A stretch of DNA of 27,453 nt from an uncultured Bacteroidales bacterium (GTDB lineage: Bacteria; Bacteroidota; Bacteroidia; Bacteroidales; F082), in contig CALEMB010000173.1 of assembly GCA_937902805.1 (NCBI GenBank), positions 1 to 27,453 on the forward strand, read 5' to 3'. The stretch's first letter is position 1. Every line of letters starts with the position of its first letter. This document shows, in pieces, positions 6,391-14,283 of the stretch. The notes below the pieces were generated by a model. That model saw only the letters and a program-made list of their open reading frames with translations. It was not told where the DNA came from and did not search any database. The position numbers were made by a program, and so were the translations under genes.

Positions 6391-6413
6391 GACTTTTTTC
6401 GATACGTCGTACA
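6388..6413. promoter_or_regulatory. Inverted repeat GTACGAC-N12-GTCGTAC over the promoter
   Basis: Perfect 7-bp arms at 6388-6394 and 6407-6413, with centres 19 bp apart, overlap the outer edge of the -7 element and cover the spacer towards -33. This geometry suits a dimeric repressor. No candidate regulator can be named. Confidence 0.45.
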
Positions 6414-6517
6414 CTTTTTGGGGGAAATTTTCATTTTTCTCAAAAAGTTTTCAACAACAGGCGTTGATAACTATAAAATTGTTTGAATTTCAAGAAATAA
6501 TTTGTCAAGCACGATTT

Positions 6518-7396
6518 TTACTTTTTGTTGAACGCTTCCAAAACCTTAGCAGAATAGGTTTTTGAAACAGGGATGGAATCCAATCCTTCGCGCTCGAAGT
6601 CGATGACGAAGCCATCAGCCTCGTTGTGCAATACGCTCACCTTCTTGATGTTGACGATATAAGAACGGTGGCAACGCATCAAACTGCTGGAATCCACACA
6701 GTTGTCGGCAATGGTCTGCATCTTGCAGCGCAGCAAGTAACTTGCAATGGCACCGCTGCGTTGGTAGAACACATTGATATAATTGTCTTCCGCCTTGATG
6801 TAATAGAGGTTGTCGAGCTTGACGGATAGCTTCAGGTTGCCGTTGTTGTCCATCAGGTTGATGATTTCGGTGTGCTCGGGCATCACCTCGTTGTCCGACT
6901 CCACCGTGTCGCTCTTGGTGAGCATAAGGCGTCGTTGCGTGTCTTTCAACAAGATAGCCAGTATTGTGACGGCGTAAGGCACCGCCAAAGCGATAAAGGT
7001 GATAAGGACGCTTTTGGCATAGAGATAGCCGAAACTGTGGTCGGTGGCTCGGATTTCAAAATAGGAGATGAGGGTGTGGCACACCGCGATAATCATGATC
7101 TCGAGAAACAGCCAAAGGAAGTAGAGCCAGAAGGGGAAATGCCTGCTCTTTCGGACGACCCAGTTCATCAGCATGCGGCTCAAAACCAAGAACATGGTGC
7201 CTGCCCCTACGAAAGCCGCCGTGATGAAGAAATAGTTGCTTCTGCCCACTTGAAACCATGCCGTTTCCGAAAAGGGGACGTAAGCGGTGAGAAACACCAA
7301 GGCGAACAGCGTGGAGATGATGACATTAAGCACTTGACCGACGGGTTCCGTCAGGCATTCAGGCGTTTGGGTTATCAGTCGCTTTGAAAACTTCAT
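6518..7396 (-). CDS. Membrane-bound LytTR transcriptional regulator
   Basis: This 292-residue protein has four predicted membrane helices (about 24-44, 55-75, 89-112 and 125-149), then a cytosolic linker and a C-terminal LytTR DNA-binding domain (about 190-290). LytTR landmarks are visible: LYYIKAEDNYINVFY, a central basic RCHRSYIVNIKKV and the closing PVSKTYSAKVLEAF. The architecture is that of membrane-embedded LytTR regulators, which respond without a phosphorelay receiver domain and bind imperfect direct repeats. The start at 7396 lies 22 nt below a TATCTTTG element. It is divergent from the large signalling operon that starts at 7703; control of the shared spacer is possible but not shown. 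Confidence 0.88.
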   Translation of the reverse strand: MKFSKRLITQTPECLTEPVGQVLNVIISTLFALVFLTAYVPFSETAWFQVGRSNYFFITAAFVGAGTMFLVLSRMLMNWVVRKSRHFPFWLYFLWLFLEIMIIAVCHTLISYFEIRATDHSFGYLYAKSVLITFIALAVPYAVTILAILLKDTQRRLMLTKSDTVESDNEVMPEHTEIINLMDNNGNLKLSVKLDNLYYIKAEDNYINVFYQRSGAIASYLLRCKMQTIADNCVDSSSLMRCHRSYIVNIKKVSVLHNEADGFVIDFEREGLDSIPVSKTYSAKVLEAFNKK

Positions 7397-7418
7397 GGCT
7401 GCTCGTTAAAATCTGCGG

Positions 7419-7426
7419 CAAAGATA
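7419..7426 (-). promoter_or_regulatory. -7 element TATCTTTG for the LytTR gene
   Basis: This exact TAnnTTTG match on the minus strand lies 22 nt upstream of the LytTR start and implies a very short leader. The -33 region is A-rich without a clear TTTG. Confidence 0.5.
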
Positions 7427-7555
7427 CAGTTTTTTTTGGAATTGACCTTGTTGAATTTTCGGATCGCCTTATGTTTCCAGAGTCTCAAAGCGTCCCTATT
7501 TCAATATCGCTCCATAACAAGAGGACGGAACATTCAGCCAAATTAAATTCCTTGA

Positions 7556-7620
7556 TTTTTACGTTTTGCAAATTATTTTTTTACGCAATGAATAAATACA
7601 TGGTTGTTTTTACGCATTGC
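7556..7620. promoter_or_regulatory. TTTTTACG repeats and GCAATG/CATTGC inverted pair
   Basis: TTTTTACG occurs at 7556, 7578 and 7607. The last two extend to TTTTTACGCAATG and TTTTTACGCATTG, and GCAATG (7585-7590) with CATTGC (7615-7620) also forms an inverted pair. They lie 80-150 nt upstream of the signalling operon. Repeated half-sites on one face are what a LytTR-type regulator binds, but this link is speculative. Confidence 0.35.
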
Positions 7621-7702
7621 AAACCGGTTTTTTGCTGGTCGAACAGCGAAAGCGTGAAATTTTAGTGAATTTTGCTTTTCAATTAAATAAAAAAATAATA
7701 GC

Positions 7703-9295
7703 ATGATCACCCACGACCTCAACTTCCTTCGTCGTTTCGGCAGGAATAGCCAAATCATGAGCCTCACCAAAGCCGATATCGAGGTGTTGAGTAGCTCCGA
7801 CGACCCTTACGCCATGTACGGCTACGCCAGTTGGCTAGCTGTAAATAATAACAACAGCAACGACATCATCAAGGCTTTTGACCTTTATGCCAAAGCTGCC
7901 GAAGGAGGTTGCGTTGATGCGCTGATGGGTGAATCGTTGCTGTGGGGTAATGGTATCGGTGGCATCATGGACTCGCAACTCGCTGCCGACTTGCGTGATG
8001 AGGCTGTGGCAAAAGGTAGCGAGTTGGCCGCAATGTGTCAGGCACGCAATCGCATTGCAGGCTTCAATGCCAATAAGGAACCGGAAAAAGTGCTTGAAGA
8101 GATTAAGCAACGCATAACCACCGACACCGACCTCAACCCGCGCTGGTACAGCATCATGGCTTTCACCTACGAGAACTTGGACGACACGGAAAACGCCAAG
8201 CAAATGTACCAAAAAGCTATCGAGTACGGTGTGGAAGACGCCTATTTCTTTCTCGCATTCCTTTATAAGAATGAAGGCGACACCGACACCTACCGCAAAT
8301 TGATGCTTGAAGGCATTGAAAAAGGCTGTGCCCTATGCCACATTCTCGATGCCGACATGGACGAGGATGAGTTTTATAAGTTGGGCCTGACAAAGCAACG
8401 TGAACTGAGTCGCGAAGTCAGCAAGAGGCTGGAACGAGGCATACAGTTAGGCGAAGGACTTTGCGCCTACTATCTCGCATTCAACTACTATCACGGTGAC
8501 CTTGGCTTCAAGCGTGACATCAACATGGCTTTCAAATATGCCAACGAAGGTTACCGCCTATGCGATGCCTATACCTGCAATCTTATCATCGACATGCAGG
8601 ATGATAAGACTCCCGAAGGTTACAAACTCGACGCCGAAAAGATTGCCTACATGCGACTTGAAGCCTTGCGCTATGGCGACGACGACCAACTTGCAAAAGT
8701 GGTGAAAGCCTACAACGAAGGTCTCTATCCCGAAGAAGCCGTTCAAGAAGAGATACGTCGCGAATGGCTGCCCAAATACATCAAGCCGCTGCCCAAACTC
8801 GTGAAAGACAAGATGGACCCTACAGTGCTCATCATCCATCCTAACGGCTACACCGAATATCTGGAAGTCGATATCAACAAGTTCCATTTCATGGATCCTT
8901 TTGAGGAAATCGGCCAACTGATTGATGCCTCCGACACGCGCGACGTGACATATACCCAACCGATGCGCGACATCACTATGGCTGCGGATTTGGATGAAGG
9001 GATGAACGTCACCATGTTTTACGACATGGACGCAGAAAAGAAAGGACTAAAAGTCAATCCTGTGGCGACCCGACTAAACAACGACAGGGAAATGCGTGGC
9101 CCGGTAGTCATCGCCCTTGAAGGCGAGTTTCATCCGATGGATTGCAACGACAGCGGATTCCGGCCTGTATACAGCTTCACTTATTTCGATGACATCACAG
9201 CCGTCTTTGACGAGATTTACGACCTCGTGGGCGGCCACCTATACACCGACGACGACCTCGAAGACGACGACGGACGATATGACCCATACGTATAA
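7703..9295 (+). CDS. Sel1/TPR-like repeat protein with C-terminal DUF3846-like domain
   Basis: This 530-residue acidic, cytosolic protein opens the signalling operon. From about residue 30 to 360 it has helical repeats of Sel1 type (ASWL, AFDLYAKAAEGG, AKQMYQKAIEYG and similar units), which usually scaffold protein complexes. Residues 373-500 look like a DUF3846-type domain: HPNGY, then FEEIGQLI, a DMDAEKKGLKVNP segment and a closing MRGPVVIALEG. The whole protein parallels the second half of the next gene's product, so the two are paralogous modules. The start at 7703 follows the A-rich leader AATAAAAAAATAATAGC; a second Met at residue 19 is an alternative. The gap to the next gene is 32 nt. 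Function unknown; scaffold or adaptor is my inference. Confidence 0.75.
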   Translation: MITHDLNFLRRFGRNSQIMSLTKADIEVLSSSDDPYAMYGYASWLAVNNNNSNDIIKAFDLYAKAAEGGCVDALMGESLLWGNGIGGIMDSQLAADLRDEAVAKGSELAAMCQARNRIAGFNANKEPEKVLEEIKQRITTDTDLNPRWYSIMAFTYENLDDTENAKQMYQKAIEYGVEDAYFFLAFLYKNEGDTDTYRKLMLEGIEKGCALCHILDADMDEDEFYKLGLTKQRELSREVSKRLERGIQLGEGLCAYYLAFNYYHGDLGFKRDINMAFKYANEGYRLCDAYTCNLIIDMQDDKTPEGYKLDAEKIAYMRLEALRYGDDDQLAKVVKAYNEGLYPEEAVQEEIRREWLPKYIKPLPKLVKDKMDPTVLIIHPNGYTEYLEVDINKFHFMDPFEEIGQLIDASDTRDVTYTQPMRDITMAADLDEGMNVTMFYDMDAEKKGLKVNPVATRLNNDREMRGPVVIALEGEFHPMDCNDSGFRPVYSFTYFDDITAVFDEIYDLVGGHLYTDDDLEDDDGRYDPYV

Positions 9296-9327
9296 CATAA
9301 ATGATTAAACAAAAAAAACGACATACC

Positions 9328-12300
9328 ATGAGCGACAATAAACCGATTTATAAAGGCGGCTGGCAGTTAGGCGACACCATCCGTCAGGAACTCGAAGGCC
9401 CCATCGGTGAGGGCGAGGTGACCTATCCCAATGGCGACCATTTCAAGGGCTATTTTCATTTGAGCTACGCAAGCATCAACGGACCGGCTTATGCCGCTGA
9501 CGGCCGCTATGACTTTGTTGACGGCTCGTTTATTGAGAAAGCATGGATCAATACAAGTTCTGACCAGACCGTTTTCGACCTGCATGGCGTGTTCCGCATC
9601 CAACATCCGCAAGGCCATGAGTCGATTGCCATGTTCAGCAAAAACAAGCGAATAGGTTTTGAATTGGTTCTTGCCGAGAAACCTTATGCCATCGAATGGT
9701 ACGCCAACGAGCCACTACGCGAATTGGAAGTGAAGTCATACATTATCAGCGAACCCGATGAGAACTGCCTGGCACTCACCATTACGCTTATGGATGACAC
9801 ACGCATTGAGCAACAAGGTGGACGCTATACCTCCAACAACTACAACCAACATGTCTATGAACCCCATACAGAAATCACTGTCTATTCCCCAAATGGCGAC
9901 AGTATCGACATGTGGAACTGGGGTCTGAAGTCCTTGAAGCCTTACGATGGCTACTTTACCGTGCATTGTGCCGAAACACAGAAATCTCGTGAAGAGCATT
10001 GGGAAAACGGCAACCTCATGAAAGCCGAGGAATGGAAACGAGACTTGCGTGCAGCCAAGAGACTGCTGTTGCCTCATCCTTTCGGTGGAGGTGAGACCAA
10101 TGCTAGGCTCTGGAAAGACGGTCACATCGAATATGAAGCCAATGTTTGGACTTACGATGGTGAGGTCAAGGACGACCGCCCGGAAGGCAGAGGCACCCTT
10201 GTAGGTGGAAAATACAGCCATGAGGGTGACAGTTATGTGGGCGAGTTCCACGAAGGACGCGCTCACGGACAAGGCGTTTTTGAGAACACCAAGGCTGGCA
10301 TCCGTCAAGAAGGCACTTTCATCAACGGCGAGTATAAGGAGCCCAATGCCGCCACTGAGCCTATCATACTTCATGCCCACCATGGACATTCGTCATGGTC
10401 AATAAGTAGCCAAAGTGATTGGAAATATGAGGATAGCGACTTCGAGGCAAAGTTGGAGAGGCTGCCCTTCTCTGGCTTCGGGGACATCAAGATAGCCCGT
10501 ATCGAGAAAGACTGCATCACACTGACCGATTACTCCGGTAATGTGAAAGAGTTGCACCCTGGCGAAACGGTCCATTACTCAGCCGAGATAGAAGGGCGCG
10601 AATGGAGCGACGGCGGTGTCTATAACGGCGACGACTATTCGCTTGACTTAACATGGATGGACGTGAAAATCGATAATCCACAAAGTCCTTTGGAGACAAC
10701 ATTCGAGATAACCCATGACCGTGGTTTTTTGCAGCATTTCCTCACCCGTTGGCGTACGCTGAGCATCTCGCCTGAGATGGTGGAACGCCTGAAGAACAGC
10801 GACGATTACTATGCCTGCTACGGCTACGGCCGATGGCTTTACTACGCCAATCCCGATGGCAACTCGATGAAGGAAGCACAAGAGAAGCTGACCCTTGCCG
10901 CCAACTATGGATACGTGCCCGATGCCTTTGCAGCATTGGCTCCAATGTACTATGATGGAACAGTGGAAACAGACAAGGTCAATCATGAGATGCACGCCTT
11001 CTTGATGTATAAGGCGCAAACGGAAGGCAGTGAATTGGCACAGTACCTAACACTCTACAACACCATCTATGGCGATTATGGGTTTAAGAAAGACCCGGCG
11101 GAGACCGCAGACATTTTGGAAAAGCATTTGGAGAAGCATCCTGACAGCGACCCCATCTACTGGGACCTCTTGGGCTTGGCTCATGAAGTTTTAGAAGATG
11201 ACGAGGCCATAAAGTACTACAAGAAATCCATCGAGATGGGCAACTCGGAGAGCTACTTCTCCCTCTCCAAGTACTATTATGACAAAGGTGACAAGGATCT
11301 TTCACGCAAGTTTGCCGAAGAAGGCATGGCCAAAGGCTCGGTGAACTGCCACAGGGCCTTGGCGAGCTTCATGACGATAGAGGAGTTTCAAGCTCTTCCA
11401 GAGGAGAAGCAAAAGGAGCTGCACGAAGAGATGGACCGCGGATTGTGCTATACCGTAGAACACCACGACCGACGTGCGTGCTACATACTGGCTGTCTATC
11501 TATATTATGGTCAAATGGGCTACGAGGCCAATATCGCCGAGGCGATGCGCATCGCCAAGCGCGGCTGTGAATTGGGCTATAATTTGTGTTTTGAACTGCT
11601 TGCAATGATTCATGACAACGATGAAAACATTCCTGATGAGTTGCACATTAGTCAAAAAGAGACAGCCCTACTTTATTTGCAGGCGCTGCGTCTGGAAGCC
11701 ATAAGCATTGAGGCTCTTGAAGGTGTTGCCCGTGCCTATACGGCTAACCTGTTGCCCAAGCATGATGAAGAGATAGAGAAATTGTGGCTGCCGAAATACT
11801 ACGAACAACGCATAGCCGAAGAAGAAAATCCTTACAGCATAGGCGTGCTCAAGATTTACCCACAAGGATTCTTTTATGCTGCCGAAGTGGAGTCTGAAAC
11901 TTTCGACTCGCCCTCCGAACTTGCCGAACTCATCAATGCCGACGGCGTCGACATTGTTCACTATTCTGAGCATCTGAACCGAATGACCAAAGTTTGGTGC
12001 CGAGACGGACACAAAGATTGCCACATAGCCATGGTCGTCGACCGCGACGGCTATGCTAAGGACCTGCCCGACAACATGCCTGGCACCCTCCTCTATGGAC
12101 ATGGAATGGAAATACGTGGCACGGTGATGCTCGTTCTCGAAGACGAGAAATATAACCTGAAACCCATCAAAGGCGTGGCGTTTTTCTACATGTGTATCAA
12201 AATGCTCGAGGCAGCCACTGCCGGACTGACACGCTACCCGACAGATGCAGAGGTACAAGCAATAGTATCGAGCGACGACGATGCCTTTGAGGAATACGAC

Positions 12301-12660
12301 GACCCCGACTTGATGGATGGCGATGAAGAAAACGAAGAAGATGTTCAAAATGTGGTTTCCTCAGTGGAAGAGGACGAGGATACTGAACCGAGGACTTTTA
12401 CGGTGAAACTCGCCGACATTGAAGAAGTGCTTGAAGAGTGCAACCTCTGCCGTGACACGCTCTTTGTCCTTTGTCCCAGCGAATATTCCTTCACCAGCAC
12501 TAACGATTTGATGTATTCCATCAAAGACGCTGTGGAGCTGAACATCAAGTGCAATGGCGGTTACATGATTGACGAATGGCAGTTTGTCGATAGTCGGCAA
12601 GTGCCGATGGACATCCGTTCCCGCGTCAGGTTCAAGCTGGAAGACGAGGATGAGGATTGA
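9328..12660 (+). CDS. Large MORN plus Sel1-repeat protein
   Basis: The frame opens at 9301, but Met 9328 is preferred because the nine codons before it (ATTAAACAAAAAAAACGAC) look like an A-rich leader. The 1110-residue product carries MORN-type repeats at about 24-65 (GEGEVTYPNGDHFKGYF) and 273-337 (YVGEFHEGRAHGQGVF). From about 465 to 965 follows a module paralogous to the preceding protein: Sel1 repeats (SDDYYACYGYGRWLYY matches SDDPYAMYGYASWL of its neighbour) and a DUF3846-like domain (KIYPQGF, then MEIRGTVMLVLED). An acidic linker (about 970-1020) leads to a small C-terminal domain. No signal peptide or membrane helix is visible. MORN repeats often touch membranes or partners; a scaffold for the kinase system is an inference. 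Confidence 0.75.
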   Translation: MSDNKPIYKGGWQLGDTIRQELEGPIGEGEVTYPNGDHFKGYFHLSYASINGPAYAADGRYDFVDGSFIEKAWINTSSDQTVFDLHGVFRIQHPQGHESIAMFSKNKRIGFELVLAEKPYAIEWYANEPLRELEVKSYIISEPDENCLALTITLMDDTRIEQQGGRYTSNNYNQHVYEPHTEITVYSPNGDSIDMWNWGLKSLKPYDGYFTVHCAETQKSREEHWENGNLMKAEEWKRDLRAAKRLLLPHPFGGGETNARLWKDGHIEYEANVWTYDGEVKDDRPEGRGTLVGGKYSHEGDSYVGEFHEGRAHGQGVFENTKAGIRQEGTFINGEYKEPNAATEPIILHAHHGHSSWSISSQSDWKYEDSDFEAKLERLPFSGFGDIKIARIEKDCITLTDYSGNVKELHPGETVHYSAEIEGREWSDGGVYNGDDYSLDLTWMDVKIDNPQSPLETTFEITHDRGFLQHFLTRWRTLSISPEMVERLKNSDDYYACYGYGRWLYYANPDGNSMKEAQEKLTLAANYGYVPDAFAALAPMYYDGTVETDKVNHEMHAFLMYKAQTEGSELAQYLTLYNTIYGDYGFKKDPAETADILEKHLEKHPDSDPIYWDLLGLAHEVLEDDEAIKYYKKSIEMGNSESYFSLSKYYYDKGDKDLSRKFAEEGMAKGSVNCHRALASFMTIEEFQALPEEKQKELHEEMDRGLCYTVEHHDRRACYILAVYLYYGQMGYEANIAEAMRIAKRGCELGYNLCFELLAMIHDNDENIPDELHISQKETALLYLQALRLEAISIEALEGVARAYTANLLPKHDEEIEKLWLPKYYEQRIAEEENPYSIGVLKIYPQGFFYAAEVESETFDSPSELAELINADGVDIVHYSEHLNRMTKVWCRDGHKDCHIAMVVDRDGYAKDLPDNMPGTLLYGHGMEIRGTVMLVLEDEKYNLKPIKGVAFFYMCIKMLEAATAGLTRYPTDAEVQAIVSSDDDAFEEYDDPDLMDGDEENEEDVQNVVSSVEEDEDTEPRTFTVKLADIEEVLEECNLCRDTLFVLCPSEYSFTSTNDLMYSIKDAVELNIKCNGGYMIDEWQFVDSRQVPMDIRSRVRFKLEDEDED

Positions 12661-12689
12661 TAGATTATTGAAAATCAAATAATTGAATA

Positions 12690-13286
12690 ATGAATAAAGC
12701 TGACAATAGCGAAAAACTGGTTGAGACCATCCTTGCCAACGTGGAGGTGATGCGCAAGAACGCCGAGGAGATGCGTATCTGGAAAAATCTCTCGATAGCG
12801 AAGGAGACCTTTGAACTTATCAAACAGGTGGGCGATGACGAAGGCCCGCTCGGCAGAGCCATGGGATGTGAGATGGTGGTGGACAAACTCTCGGAATATG
12901 ACGCGCCACGCTTCACGCTTCAGATGCTCCGCTACGAGTTGGAACAGTTGCAAATGTCGGAGGAGAAGTCGGACGACCTTACCGAAGAGGATGTGTTAGA
13001 CCATATTGCCGAATTGGAGCGTTTCATCGACATCGAGAACGTCAGCTATGAAGACTACAGGGAACAAAGCCACCGTACCTTGAAATTCGATCCCATTGAG
13101 CGCACCCCGCTTTGGGAGGAAATCAACCAAGAGGTTGAGGCTTAGACCGATGCATTGCTGGGCGACGTGCCGCGCGGCATGGGTTTTTGCTTCGGTTATT
13201 GGAGCGCCAAACGCGGTGTGCTCGCCAAACGTGGTATCGTGTGGCGCGACCCGCACCAGATGAACCCAAGAGTATTATTCGATTGA
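12690..13286 (+). pseudogene. Acidic helical protein, reading frame split by in-frame TAG
   Basis: The first part, 12690-13145, encodes 151 residues, mostly helical and acidic (MNKADNSEKLVETIL, then WKNLSIAKETFELIK). It stops at TAG 13143-13145. The same frame then stays open for 46 more codons to TGA 13284-13286, and this tail looks real: GMGFCFGYWSAKRGVLA, ending MNPRVLFD. Such GFC-x2-YW plus NP-x-V-x-FD endings recur in small Bacteroidota proteins of unknown function. Reading through also brings the next gene within 20 nt, matching the spacing of other operon genes. A single CAG-to-TAG change would explain the break. It may be a recent nonsense mutation, a sequencing error, readthrough, or a true shorter protein. 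Confidence 0.65.
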
Positions 13287-13306
13287 CCTCAACAATGTAA
13301 AACACG

Positions 13307-14227
13307 ATGAACGAAGGACAAAAACAGAGAATACGTGTCAGAACCGATGAACGCGTTCGCGAGGCGCAAAACGTGTCGGTCAATACCCAGCAGAACGTGG
13401 CACCTACTGCCTGTCCTTTTTGCGGTTCCGCCGTCGAACCCGACTATGAGATATGCCCCGTATGCGGGCGCAAACTCGTGGAATATTGCACCTTCTGTGG
13501 TGCAAGCATGACAGCTAACGACATCGACTGTCCTGAGTGCGGAATGCCTTCTGACGGCGTCACTTGTCCAGATTGCGGCACCCTTAACCTCAGGAGCTTC
13601 TGCCGCAAGTGCAGCCGTCCCCTCTCACGTGCGGCACGCAAGGCTGTCGAAAAGGCTAAGGCTGACCCCAAGGTGCAGGAAGCCGTCAATATTATGGTCA
13701 AGATGGCAGAACTTGAAGCCGAGATGCAAAGCGCCACCGAAGAAGACGGTATCATCGACGACACCCCGCACGAGCCGACAGAGAAAGAACTGCGTCTGCG
13801 CGAGCTGATGGGCAAAGTGGGCTTTACACCTGCCGAGAAACCCAAGGCACAGCCCAAACAGAACGTATCGCGAAGTCGCGCAGAGATACAGGCCGAATAT
13901 CAACGCATGGTGGAAGAAGCCAACAAGGTACTGGACTCAATGGTGCCTCCTGCGGGAAGCACACCACAAGAACAACGCAATTACTCCACCGCCCGCAAAG
14001 TGGCCGTAATGGAAACGTACAAGGAAAAAGTGAACGTCTCATATATTGCCGGACAAGAGGAAAGAATGGGATGGGTGTGCAACCAATGCCAGATTTTTCA
14101 CAGATGTCCGGAAGAGTGCGGTGTAAGAAAATATGGCGGACACTGGACCACGAGGACCTTCGATATATGGGCGACACGTGAAGAAGAAGTGGAGAAACAG
14201 AAGAAAGTGTATAAGAGGATAGAATAA
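13307..14227 (+). CDS. Multi-zinc-ribbon protein with C-terminal Cys/His cluster
   Basis: This 306-residue cytosolic protein has three successive four-Cys zinc ribbons: Cys36/39/50/53, Cys61/64/75/78 and Cys87/90/99/102. A charged helical middle follows (about 105-245), then a separate C-terminal cluster with Cys258/261, His265 and Cys267/271, in a setting GWVCNQCQIFHRCPEEC. Zinc ribbons of this form usually mediate protein or nucleic-acid contacts. Two later genes of the operon also begin with such ribbons, which suggests a shared docking mode in one complex. The gene lies directly before the kinase gene (56 nt gap). No enzyme motif is visible, and I do not recognise the C-terminal domain. 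Confidence 0.75.
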   Translation: MNEGQKQRIRVRTDERVREAQNVSVNTQQNVAPTACPFCGSAVEPDYEICPVCGRKLVEYCTFCGASMTANDIDCPECGMPSDGVTCPDCGTLNLRSFCRKCSRPLSRAARKAVEKAKADPKVQEAVNIMVKMAELEAEMQSATEEDGIIDDTPHEPTEKELRLRELMGKVGFTPAEKPKAQPKQNVSRSRAEIQAEYQRMVEEANKVLDSMVPPAGSTPQEQRNYSTARKVAVMETYKEKVNVSYIAGQEERMGWVCNQCQIFHRCPEECGVRKYGGHWTTRTFDIWATREEEVEKQKKVYKRIE

Positions 14228-14283
14228 TGTTTTGGATTCGTTACTACTGAACTGGACAATGAAACAAATAAACAAATACATAC

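Larger units (their letters stand above)
7397..7702. other. Divergent regulatory spacer
   Basis: This 306-nt spacer separates the LytTR gene from the signalling operon. It holds the LytTR -7 element and a cluster of TTTTTACG repeats. A clean TAnnTTTG for the plus strand is not visible; TACGTTTTG at 7561 is off by one spacer base. An open frame at 7384-7665 has no protein character. Confidence 0.5.

Noticed and set aside
7384..7665. 93-codon plus-strand frame in the divergent spacer
   Set aside because: It begins in the antisense end of the LytTR gene and runs through AT-rich regulatory DNA; composition is not protein-like.
11668..12348. 226-codon minus-strand frame inside the MORN/Sel1 gene
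   Set aside because: Antisense of a continuous 1110-residue protein whose repeats match its neighbour; no start context or domain.
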